64,000 bases of DNA, taken from NCBI GenBank assembly GCA_017509155.1, contig JAFWQE010000179.1:39881-103880 (forward strand), read 5' to 3'. Position numbers and translations under genes: made by a program. Of this stretch, positions 1-6,921 are shown one piece after another. The first letter of the stretch is position 1. Each line of letters starts with the position of its first letter. The notes under the pieces are model-generated. The model saw nothing but the letters and a program-made list of their open reading frames with translations. It was not told the DNA's origin and made no database searches. Origin of the DNA: Prevotella sp. (lineage in GTDB: Bacteria; Bacteroidota; Bacteroidia; Bacteroidales; Bacteroidaceae).

Positions 1-2145
1 ATGGCCCTGAAACTGGACACCGAGGCGGGCGACACCGTCAAGATGGGGCGCCGCATGTCGCAGATGGCCGACGTCTATCTGGCACGCAAAGAATACGGAA
101 AGGCCGTCCAGCTCTACCAAGAAGCCATCAATATGCTGACGAAGAAGAAAGAACGGACGTCCACATGCATCACCTACAAGCAGCTGGGACAGGCATACAT
201 GCGCTCCGGCCAGACCGCCAAGGCGCGCGAATGTCTGGAGATCAGCCTGCAGATGGCGAAGGACATCAACAGCCGGTACATCATCCAGTCCACCTGCGAA
301 CACCTGGGCAACCTGCTCTCGCAGACCGATCCCGCCACCGCCTTTGAGTACATGAAGCAGAGCTCGGCGTGGAAAGACACCCTCTTCAACGAGAAAAACT
401 CGCAGCTGCTCAGCAGCTATGCCGCCCGCTTTGAGAGTGCCGAGAAGGCGCACACGATAGAACAGCAGGAGGCAGAACTACGCGCCCACCGCCTGTTTAT
501 ATGGGTGGGCGCCATCATCCTGATACTCCTGTCGCTGCTCTGCGGCGCGCTCTATTATATGTTCCGCGAACGCACGCGCTCGAGAAACGCAACGCAGAAG
601 CTCATAGACATCAGAAACACCTTCTTCACCAACATCACTCACGAGTTCCGCACGCCACTGACACTGGTGCATGGCCTCAGCCACCAGATGCTTTCCCACC
701 CCGACATGAGTCAGGAAGAGCGGAAACGCTGTCTCACCGACATCCAGGAACAGGGCGATTCCCTGCTGGAACTGGTGGGCGAACTGCTGGAGGCATCGAA
801 GATGATGAGCGGACAGAACACGCCGCCATGGATGCATGGCAACGTGGCAGCCTACGTGGCCATGACCGTAGAAACCTATCGCAGCTACGCCGCCACGCAA
901 GGCGTCACCCTCCACTATCAGCCCGAACAGCCCGACGTTGAGGCAGATTTCGTGGGCAACTACCTGGCAAAGATTCTGCGCAACCTCATTTCCAACAGCC
1001 TGAAATACATGCCTTCGGGCGGCGACATCATCGTCAGCCTGCAGGCCACCGACAAACGGCTGAGCCTACACGTGGAGGACACGGGCGGCGGCATTGCCGA
1101 AGACGACATCGACAACATCTTCGAACCGTTCTACAGAGGCAAGAGCAGCAAGGAAGGAAACAGCACGGGCATCGGCCTGAACTACGTACAGCAGATGGTC
1201 AACCAGATGCACGGCACGGTGAGCGTGGCCAACACGCAGCATGGTGCCAGGTTCTCAGTGGTGCTGCCGCGCAGAAACGAGAAGGCCGTGACGCACGAAT
1301 GGGACGGCAGCGCCGTCGACGCGCCCAAGCCCATCTCCTCGCCCACCAAGGCTCACACGGCCTTGCCGACGACCACCGATGCCAGCCAGACCGACCCATC
1401 TCTGCTCATTGTCGAGGACAATCCGGAGATTGCGCGCTTCATCGGCATGGTCATGGGCTCGCACTACAACATCCAGTTTGCGCTCAACGGCGAGGAAGCG
1501 CTGCTGAAGGCTCAGGAAAACATGCCCGACATCCTTCTCACCGACCTGATGATGCCACAGATGGACGGACTGGAACTGTGTCGCCGCGTGCGCCAGTCCG
1601 ACGTTCTCAACCACATTCCCATCATTGTCATCTCGGCCAAGGATGCAGACAGCGACCGTATGGAAGCCTTCCAGGCAGGCGCCGACGCCTATCTCATCAA
1701 GCCTTTCAATGCAGAGGAGCTCACGCTGCGCGTCGAACAGCTGCTGCGTCAGCGACAGCTGCTGCGCCAGAAGTTTGCAAGCGGACTGCCTGCCGACAAC
1801 GACTACACCGGCCTGAAGGAGGGCGAACGGCAGTTCCTGGAAAGACTCACAGCCCTCGTGGAGTCGCAGCTCAGCAACCGCGAACTGAACACCGAAATGC
1901 TGGCCGACGGCATGAAGATGACGCGAGCACAGCTGAACAGCAAGACACGCGCCGTGACGGGCAACACCGCCAACAACTATATTGCACGCATCAGAATGGA
2001 CCGCGCCGCCAGAATGCTGAAGCAAACAGACATGAATATCGGCGAGGTGGCCATGAAATGTGGGTTTGAAGACGTGAGCTATTTCAGCCGCGTGTTCAAA
2101 CAAGCCTTCGACTGCACGCCATCGCAGTATCGAAAATTAGCATAA
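1..2145 (+). CDS. Hybrid two-component system histidine kinase/response regulator (HTCS-like), 5' end outside window
   Basis: A single polypeptide carries sensor, kinase, receiver and DNA-binding modules, as in Bacteroidetes hybrid two-component regulators that switch on glycan-use genes. TPR-like helices fill residues 15-140, a membrane segment lies at about 166-188, and the HisKA helix has the H box FFTNITHEFRTPL with phospho-acceptor H214. The ATPase domain shows an N box (NLISNSLKY, about 328-336), a DTGGG G1 box and STGIGL. The receiver domain begins LLIVEDN near 469, with phospho-acceptor D515 and K547. An AraC-type helix-turn-helix occupies about 620-714. The first base of the window is an ATG, but no signal peptide or periplasmic sensor precedes the TPRs, so the protein very probably starts upstream. 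The sensor is TPR-based rather than the long beta-propeller of classic family members. Its targets cannot be named because the upstream neighbourhood is missing. Confidence 0.9.
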   Translation: MALKLDTEAGDTVKMGRRMSQMADVYLARKEYGKAVQLYQEAINMLTKKKERTSTCITYKQLGQAYMRSGQTAKARECLEISLQMAKDINSRYIIQSTCEHLGNLLSQTDPATAFEYMKQSSAWKDTLFNEKNSQLLSSYAARFESAEKAHTIEQQEAELRAHRLFIWVGAIILILLSLLCGALYYMFRERTRSRNATQKLIDIRNTFFTNITHEFRTPLTLVHGLSHQMLSHPDMSQEERKRCLTDIQEQGDSLLELVGELLEASKMMSGQNTPPWMHGNVAAYVAMTVETYRSYAATQGVTLHYQPEQPDVEADFVGNYLAKILRNLISNSLKYMPSGGDIIVSLQATDKRLSLHVEDTGGGIAEDDIDNIFEPFYRGKSSKEGNSTGIGLNYVQQMVNQMHGTVSVANTQHGARFSVVLPRRNEKAVTHEWDGSAVDAPKPISSPTKAHTALPTTTDASQTDPSLLIVEDNPEIARFIGMVMGSHYNIQFALNGEEALLKAQENMPDILLTDLMMPQMDGLELCRRVRQSDVLNHIPIIVISAKDADSDRMEAFQAGADAYLIKPFNAEELTLRVEQLLRQRQLLRQKFASGLPADNDYTGLKEGERQFLERLTALVESQLSNRELNTEMLADGMKMTRAQLNSKTRAVTGNTANNYIARIRMDRAARMLKQTDMNIGEVAMKCGFEDVSYFSRVFKQAFDCTPSQYRKLA

Positions 2146-2159
2146 AATGAACAAATATT

Positions 2160-2200
2160 AGGATTTTCCGGGCGATAACCTGGAAAATCCTAACTTTTTT
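2160..2200 (+). terminator. Rho-independent terminator after the hybrid regulator
   Basis: The arms AGGATTTTCC and GGAAAATCCT (2160-2169 and 2182-2191) form a 10-bp stem, followed by a T-rich run ending in six T. It lies 15 bases after the regulator's stop codon. Confidence 0.75.
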
Positions 2201-2235
2201 CCAAAAAATCCTAACAAATTGCCTCCGTTCCATCG

Positions 2236-2243
2236 TACCTTTG
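2236..2243 (+). promoter_or_regulatory. Bacteroidetes -7 box without an annotated gene downstream
   Basis: TACCTTTG matches the TAnnTTTG -7 consensus, with a TTG (in AAATTG, 2216-2221) at roughly the expected -33 distance. It sits between two terminators and faces only the short candidate transcript that follows. Confidence 0.6.
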
Positions 2244-2248
2244 CAATG

Positions 2249-2377
2249 TAAACGATGGCCTGCCGTGAGGCACGCAACCATTTCTCAGTGCGTGAGAAAG
2301 TTATCACCAATACAAAATTTCAATATATTCTATATGTGACTCAGGAAATCCTCGCATAAGGTTTCCTGAGTTTTTTT
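2249..2377 (+). ncRNA. Candidate small RNA (or 34-codon mini-gene) of about 130 nt
   Basis: A consensus -7 box at 2236-2243 and a strong terminator at 2340-2377 enclose about 130 nt with no conventional gene. The predicted RNA has a hairpin TTTCTCA-GTGCG-TGAGAAA (2281-2299) and the terminator stem. An alternative reading exists: an ATG at 2255 opens 34 codons (MACREARNHF... to TAA at 2357-2359), but the stop falls inside the terminator loop, which is unusual for a protein gene. The reading as a non-coding RNA or a leader-like mini-gene is inference. No match to a named RNA family was recognised. Confidence 0.45.
2340..2377 (+). terminator. Rho-independent terminator of the candidate small RNA
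   Basis: CTCAGGAAA (2340-2348) pairs with TTTCCTGAG (2362-2370) and is followed by seven T. The opposite strand lacks a T run after the stem, so it acts on plus-strand transcripts and not on the convergent AraC gene. Confidence 0.75.
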
Positions 2378-2431
2378 CGTGCCTGTCCGAATCGCGGTCG
2401 CGTGTGGAGAAACGTAGCCGGATGCCTCCCG

Positions 2432-3676
2432 CTATTCCTGCTTGGCCTTGGGCGTGCGCCCTCTAATGCTGCGATAGTTCCGATAGAACGTCGACAGACT
2501 GGTGTAGCCCGAGCGCTCGGCAATTTCAGTTATGGCGTATTCGGGATGCTCTTCGAGCAGTCGGTCGGCGTAGTCGATGCGCAGCTGGTTGATATATTCC
2601 GAGAACGAGCACTTTCTAATCTCCAGGATAGCGCGCTGTATGTAGGTGCGATTGGTGTTCAGGCGGTAGGCCAGGTCTATGATTCTCAGGTCGTGCTGCA
2701 GGTAGACCTGCTCTTCTTCCATGAGGTTGCTGATGCGCTCACCCAGCCATCGCATCTGCTCACGCGACGTGTTTTTTTCGATGGAATCGTTGTTTTTCTC
2801 ATCTTGTTCCTGCTGCTTTAGCTCAGTCGTTTCTTCGTTGCTACTGTTTTCCTCTGCTCCTTTCTCTTTGAAGTCAGAATCGTTTGCGCAGTCGTTTTCG
2901 ATGTCGCGCACCGAGAATTCCTGCACCAGTCCGACATATCCCAACAGGAAAATGAGCGTGGTGAAAAGGAAGGAGGCTGTAGCCAGTGCCACGATGGAGT
3001 CTGTGAAGCGATAGCGCCCCAGGATGTTGCTGACGATGGAGAGCACTGACGCCAGCACAAACAGGATGAGGGCGAACTGCACACGGTGGAGCTTTTTGTC
3101 CTCCACGTCGGCGTAGTTGTCGTCTACCATCTTGTTATATCGTCGGATGAACTGGAGGCCGAACACCAACAACAGCACCACTTCCAGCATGAAAAGTCCC
3201 TTGCCCACATGGTGCACGATGCCCAAGGCCAGCGCCTTTCCCTGCAGGGTGCTCAGTCTGTCGTGGTAGAGATATTCATCGATGAAATGGGCGGTTTCTG
3301 CCTTTCCCATGCACATATACAACACGCCGATGCTCACACCGATGAGCAAGGCCGGCATGGTCAGCTTGATGGCCGACGACTTCTGACGACGACGGTCCGA
3401 AAGGAAATAGGGAACGGTGAGTCCCTTCACGTACATATAATATAAAGGAAAGACAAGCAGGTTGCACGTCACATACAGAATGTCGCTCATGGGAACAGTG
3501 CTCATGTACCTGTTGAAGAAGACACAGTGGCCGAAATAGAGTATCGTGCAGGCAAGCATAAACCACAAGAGCCACCGCAGAAGCTCATCGCCCTTGCGTC
3601 TCCATTCCAAAGCCAGCACACATGTCCAGTACAGACACATGAAGAAAGGCATGGTCGTAACGAGTGATTCTATCAT
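2432..3676 (-). CDS. Membrane-anchored AraC-family transcriptional regulator
   Basis: The N-terminal 250 or so residues hold about six to seven hydrophobic segments (for example LLRWLLWFMLACTILYFGHC, and further segments near residues 65, 110, 160, 200 and 230). A charged Glu/Asn/Gln-rich linker follows at about 250-300, then a C-terminal AraC-type helix-turn-helix at about 320-410 (LAYRLNTNRTYIQRAI, then ITEIAERSGYTSLSTFYRNY and RTPKAKQE). This is the Bacteroidetes layout in which a membrane domain senses a signal and the tethered C-terminus binds DNA. The start is the first Met of the hydrophobic region, 80 bases below a TACATTTG box. The gene is monocistronic, convergent with the hybrid regulator and divergent from the lipoprotein gene. 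The ligand is unknown. The second AraC protein at 19898-20989 has the same architecture. Confidence 0.85.
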   Translation of the reverse strand: MIESLVTTMPFFMCLYWTCVLALEWRRKGDELLRWLLWFMLACTILYFGHCVFFNRYMSTVPMSDILYVTCNLLVFPLYYMYVKGLTVPYFLSDRRRQKSSAIKLTMPALLIGVSIGVLYMCMGKAETAHFIDEYLYHDRLSTLQGKALALGIVHHVGKGLFMLEVVLLLVFGLQFIRRYNKMVDDNYADVEDKKLHRVQFALILFVLASVLSIVSNILGRYRFTDSIVALATASFLFTTLIFLLGYVGLVQEFSVRDIENDCANDSDFKEKGAEENSSNEETTELKQQEQDEKNNDSIEKNTSREQMRWLGERISNLMEEEQVYLQHDLRIIDLAYRLNTNRTYIQRAILEIRKCSFSEYINQLRIDYADRLLEEHPEYAITEIAERSGYTSLSTFYRNYRSIRGRTPKAKQE

Positions 3677-3755
3677 CTTTGTCAGGTGGGCTTCTGTCGG
3701 CTTCGCCGCCCAGAGGCCGTTTCAAAAGTGATTGTCTATAGTCTATATTCTCATG

Positions 3756-3763
3756 CAAATGTA
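3756..3763 (-). promoter_or_regulatory. -7 box for the membrane AraC regulator
   Basis: Minus strand reads TACATTTG, a TAnnTTTG match, 80 bases upstream of the chosen start codon. Confidence 0.5.
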
Positions 3764-3857
3764 AGGTATTTTTATCATTTTGCATCCCTTTTGTCTAATT
3801 TTTTCTTCTCTGAGTCACAAAATATGCTAAAAACGCGCGGCGTATGAATATTTTTCG

Positions 3858-3865
3858 TACCTTTG
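3858..3865 (+). promoter_or_regulatory. -7 box for the coiled-coil lipoprotein gene
   Basis: TACCTTTG lies 46 bases upstream of the ATG at 3912, leaving a short AT-rich leader (ATAGAAGAAAAGAATT) before the start. Confidence 0.65.
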
Positions 3866-3911
3866 ACGCCGTTTTCAACCATTTGTTGTTTATCAATAGA
3901 AGAAAAGAATT

Positions 3912-4784
3912 ATGAAGAAACTCATCAATTTGGTTTGGGTGGCCCTGGCCGTAATCGTGCTGGCTGCCTGCAATGGAAAGGACGAAGCCCAGATGTCGAG
4001 ACTGCAGCAGCAGATTGACTCTCTGCAGCGCATCGCCGCCCAGAAGGACGGCAGTCTGAGCGACTTGGACGCTTTTGTGGACGAACTGTCGGCAGGTCTC
4101 GACACCATCGCCATGCAGGAAAACCTGCTCATCAGCAGTTCTAAGGAGGGCAACAAAGCCAACCGCACGCAGATGCTCCAGAACGTAAAGGCCTTCGCCA
4201 AGACACTTCGCGAGCAGCGCGACCGCATCGCCAAGCTCAGCAACGACCTCAAAGCAAAAGGCGTGAAGCTGGACAAGCTGGAGGGACTGGTGAACTTCCT
4301 GAACAAACAGCTCGACGAAAAGGAAATGATGATAGCAGAACTGCGCTCCGAACTGGAGAAGAAGGACGTGGACATTGCACAGCTCAGCGAGCGAGTCATC
4401 GGACTGAAGCACGACAACACGCAGCTCGAGGAGACCGTCAGTGAGCAGGGACAGCAGATAGCCTCACAGGATGCCCAGATCAACACGGCATTCGTGGTGG
4501 TGGGAACCTCGAAGGCACTCAAGGAAAGCGGTGTCACCACAGGCGGATTCCTAAAGAAGACCAAGGTGAACTACAACGAGCTGCCGCACGATGTGTTCAC
4601 AAAGATCGACATCCGTTCGTTCAACGAGCTGCCCATACCTGCAGGCAAGGTGAAGGTGCTCAGCGCCATGCCCGCCTCGTCTTACCAGATTGTGAAGGTT
4701 GACAACAACCACAGCACGCTCCGCATCATCAATCGCGATGCCTTCTGGAGCGCATCTCGCTACCTCGTCATCCAGACGAACTAA
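3912..4784 (+). CDS. Coiled-coil lipoprotein of unknown function
   Basis: The protein begins MKKLINLVWVALAVIVLAAC, a signal peptide with lipobox LAAC and lipidated Cys20. Residues 28-200 are almost continuous heptad-like helix rich in Leu, Lys, Glu and Gln (for example LQQQIDSLQRIAAQKD, and later ELRSELEKKDVDIAQLSERV), a long coiled coil. The last 90 residues are more globular (VVVGTSKALKESGVTTGG, then IDIRSFNELPIPAGKVKVLS). The Bacteroidetes lipoproteins with this plan have no assigned function. The start is supported by the signal peptide and an upstream TACCTTTG box. A terminator follows 40 bases after the stop, so the gene is monocistronic. A role in envelope organisation is possible but unproven. 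Confidence 0.8.
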   Translation: MKKLINLVWVALAVIVLAACNGKDEAQMSRLQQQIDSLQRIAAQKDGSLSDLDAFVDELSAGLDTIAMQENLLISSSKEGNKANRTQMLQNVKAFAKTLREQRDRIAKLSNDLKAKGVKLDKLEGLVNFLNKQLDEKEMMIAELRSELEKKDVDIAQLSERVIGLKHDNTQLEETVSEQGQQIASQDAQINTAFVVVGTSKALKESGVTTGGFLKKTKVNYNELPHDVFTKIDIRSFNELPIPAGKVKVLSAMPASSYQIVKVDNNHSTLRIINRDAFWSASRYLVIQTN

Positions 4785-4823
4785 TCGAATCTACATATTT
4801 CAGGCCCTCAAGGGGCCACAATT

Positions 4824-4855
4824 CCCCGCACATCTCACTGTGCGGGGTTTTTTAT
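4824..4855 (+). terminator. Rho-independent terminator after the lipoprotein gene
   Basis: CCCCGCACA (4824-4832) pairs with TGTGCGGGG (4839-4847) around a six-base loop and is followed by a T run. Confidence 0.9.
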
Positions 4856-4893
4856 TGCGCCAGAATATAGCAGCTAAACCGACGCTTTCAGAC

Positions 4894-5392
4894 ATCAAAA
4901 CCGCCAGTTTTCAGAAACAAATCCATTGATTTCGCTTAACAATTCCATTGGTTTCGTTCAACGATTCCATTGGCTTTGTTGAACAATTCCATTGGTTTTG
5001 TTACTCAAATCTGCCGCTTTTGCTGCTTGCATCTGCCGTTTTTATCATCTGTTTCTAACGGTTTAGGTCCAATGGCGGAGAGGATTAAAGCCTGCGGCGC
5101 TACACGAATGCGCACGAATAACCACGAATGAATCATGAATAATTCATCTTTCGGAAATGTTGAAGTTGCAGGAGTTCTCTGCAAGCAGAGCGTCCAAGGC
5201 CTATTGCCCTTGGCCGAGCGCAGGAGTTACAGGAGTTGCAGACTTTAGTTCTATTAGCTACATTTAGCAACTCGCGCTAAAAGTATCGTCTGTAACTCCT
5301 GCAACTCCTGTACTCTTGAACTCCACAACTTCAAGAATATTTTATGATTCATTCGTGTTCATTCATGCCCATTCGTGTAGCGCCGCAGGCGA
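4894..5392 (+). repeat. Composite non-coding repeat, copy I (order C-B-A-A'-B')
   Basis: This 0.5-kb gene-free stretch between convergent genes is built of three repeat families. C (4894-5088) has iterated CCATTGGTTTCGTTCAACGA-like units. B (5091-5147) starts GCCTGCGGCGCTACACGAAT. A (5162-5331) is a long palindrome whose arms carry GGAGTT and CAGGAGTT units, ending in their complements. B' (5333-5392) is B in reverse. The same order recurs reverse-complemented at 42789-43245 and forward at 58180-58882. No credible reading frame is present. Two small hairpins (CTCTGCAAGCAGAG, and GGCC-type near 5195-5215) sit inside the A arm. Confidence 0.85.
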
Positions 5393-5502
5393 AAAAAAGT
5401 CCGTGTCAGTCCGTGGCAAAGAAAAAGGAGCGCTGACCAGCGGCTGGCATCCCTGTCAGTCATCTATCGCACCTTCGGTGCTTTTCCCTTGTCACTAATA
5501 AA

Positions 5503-5550
5503 CATTTATGAATCATTAAATGGGCATTCGTGTAGCGCCGCAGGCGAATA
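5503..5550 (-). repeat. Solitary family B repeat
   Basis: Minus strand carries GCCTGCGGCGCTACACGAAT followed by the GAATCATAAATG-type tail, the same unit as in the composite elements. It lies 30 bases beyond the stop codon of the M16 peptidase gene. Confidence 0.75.
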
Positions 5551-5582
5551 CAACGAGAGAAAAAGGAAGAAAAGGTGCGTGA

Positions 5583-6905
5583 CTACCGGAAGATGAGGGT
5601 GGCGAGGCGGTGAGTGTCGAACACCTCGGCGGCGGCCTGCTGCAGCTGCTGTGGGGTGAGGGCGTCGATGTCCTGACAGAGATGATTGACGTCCTTTGGC
5701 CGATGCAGATGGAGATACGTGCGGGCCATGTCGAGGGCGTAGCTCTCGCGGTTGTCTGCCGCCACGCCTATCTGGCCTTTTATCTGCTGCTTGGCAGCGG
5801 CGAGCTGTCGGTCGGTGAGCGGCTGTCGCACCAGCTGGTGCAGTTCGTGCTTTACCATGCGCAGGCATTTCTCCACATCGTCGGGGTCGCAGCCGAAATA
5901 GGTGCACCACAATCCAGTGTCGCTGTAGGACACCATAGAGCTTTCCACCGTGTAGACGAGTCCGTTTCGCTCACGCAGGGCGACGTTCAGACGGGCATTC
6001 ATGCCCGGTCCGCCCAGCAGGTTGTTGAGCAGATAGAGCGGCAGACGGAGAGGATGGTCGAAGGGGAAAGCACGGGTGCCGAGCATGACATGGGCCTGGT
6101 GGGTGGATTTGTTGAAAATGATAACCTCCCCCAACCCCTCCGAAGGAGGGGAGTTCAAAGAGGCGGAGGGAATCTCCACCAAGTCCTCAAGGGGAACCTC
6201 CCCCAACCCCTCCGAAGGAGGGGAGTTCAATGAGGCAGAAGGGGCTGTCATTTGAGAAGGTGTAGACGGGGGATTGGGGGTGGTTTTCTCCAACTGTCGG
6301 AGAAGACGGGGGAAGGAGAGGTCGCCGGAAGCGAAGAAGACGGCGTTGGAAGGTTGGTAGTAGCGGCGGGTGAAGGCGAGGGCGTCGGCCGTGGTGAAAG
6401 AACGGACGCGCTCGGCAGTGCCCAGAATATTATGGCCCAAAGGATGGCCCGAGAAGCAATAATTCTCGATTTCATCGAAGATAAGCTCCGCCGGCGAGTC
6501 GTTGTAGCTCTCAATCTCGTCGCAGATGACCTCCACTTCGCGGTCGATTTCCTGCTGCGGATAGACGCTGCGGAAGACGAGGTCGGAGAGCAGTTCCACG
6601 GCGCGTGGCAGGTGCTCCTTCAGGATGGCGGCGTAGAACACGGTGTCTTCCTTGTTGGTGAACGCATTCAGGTCGCCGCCCACGCGCTCCAGTCGGTTCA
6701 GTATCTGCATGGCCGAGCGCGTCTGGGTTCCCTTGAAGCTGACGTGCTCGCAGAAATGTGCCAGGCCCTCGTGGCCAGGTTCCTCGTGGCGCGACCCCGC
6801 TCCGATGGCGAAGCCGCAATAGACCACCTGCGCATCCGACGGCAGGTGGATGACGCGAAGCTGGTTGGGCAGGGTGGCGGTATTGTAGAGGGGTTGCGGG
6901 TTCAT
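5583..6905 (-). CDS. M16 family zinc metallopeptidase (pitrilysin/processing-peptidase-like) with an in-frame repeat-derived linker
   Basis: The zinc site HFCEH (H50-x-x-E53-H54) is the inverted HxxEH motif of M16 peptidases, and EVICDEIESYNDSP around residue 125 supplies the distal glutamate region. The C-terminal half contains LLNNLLGGPGMNARLNVALR and GLVYTVESSM, typical of bacterial single-chain M16 enzymes of about 410 residues. This one has 440 because residues about 210-262 are extra and contain two identical 13-residue segments (SLNSPPSEGLGEV) encoded by repeat DNA. The insert falls between the N- and C-terminal lobes, a linker position that may tolerate it. No signal peptide is visible. 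The start lies 16 bases after the stop of the GH2 gene, so the two are probably cotranscribed. Confidence 0.9.
   Translation of the reverse strand: MNPQPLYNTATLPNQLRVIHLPSDAQVVYCGFAIGAGSRHEEPGHEGLAHFCEHVSFKGTQTRSAMQILNRLERVGGDLNAFTNKEDTVFYAAILKEHLPRAVELLSDLVFRSVYPQQEIDREVEVICDEIESYNDSPAELIFDEIENYCFSGHPLGHNILGTAERVRSFTTADALAFTRRYYQPSNAVFFASGDLSFPRLLRQLEKTTPNPPSTPSQMTAPSASLNSPPSEGLGEVPLEDLVEIPSASLNSPPSEGLGEVIIFNKSTHQAHVMLGTRAFPFDHPLRLPLYLLNNLLGGPGMNARLNVALRERNGLVYTVESSMVSYSDTGLWCTYFGCDPDDVEKCLRMVKHELHQLVRQPLTDRQLAAAKQQIKGQIGVAADNRESYALDMARTYLHLHRPKDVNHLCQDIDALTPQQLQQAAAEVFDTHRLATLIFR
6125..6229 (-). repeat. Two family D repeat units inside the M16 coding sequence
   Basis: Two identical 33-base units (6125-6157 and 6197-6229), each built on CCCCTCCGAAGGAGGGG, lie 72 bases apart, exactly 24 codons, so the frame is kept. 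Each encodes SLNSPPSEGLGEV. The core is a short palindrome of the same kind as the intergenic family D repeats. Confidence 0.85.
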
Positions 6906-6921
6906 GTGGCTACTTGTTTCC

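Noticed and set aside
4894-5088. Family C array considered as a CRISPR array
   Set aside because: Units are unevenly spaced, alternate in orientation (CCATTGG and its reverse), lack unique spacers of constant length, and no cas gene is in the window.
5176-5215. Hairpin block inside family A considered as a tRNA or riboswitch
   Set aside because: No cloverleaf, no T-loop GTTCRA pattern and no aptamer core could be found; the same block recurs inside several A repeats at unrelated genes.
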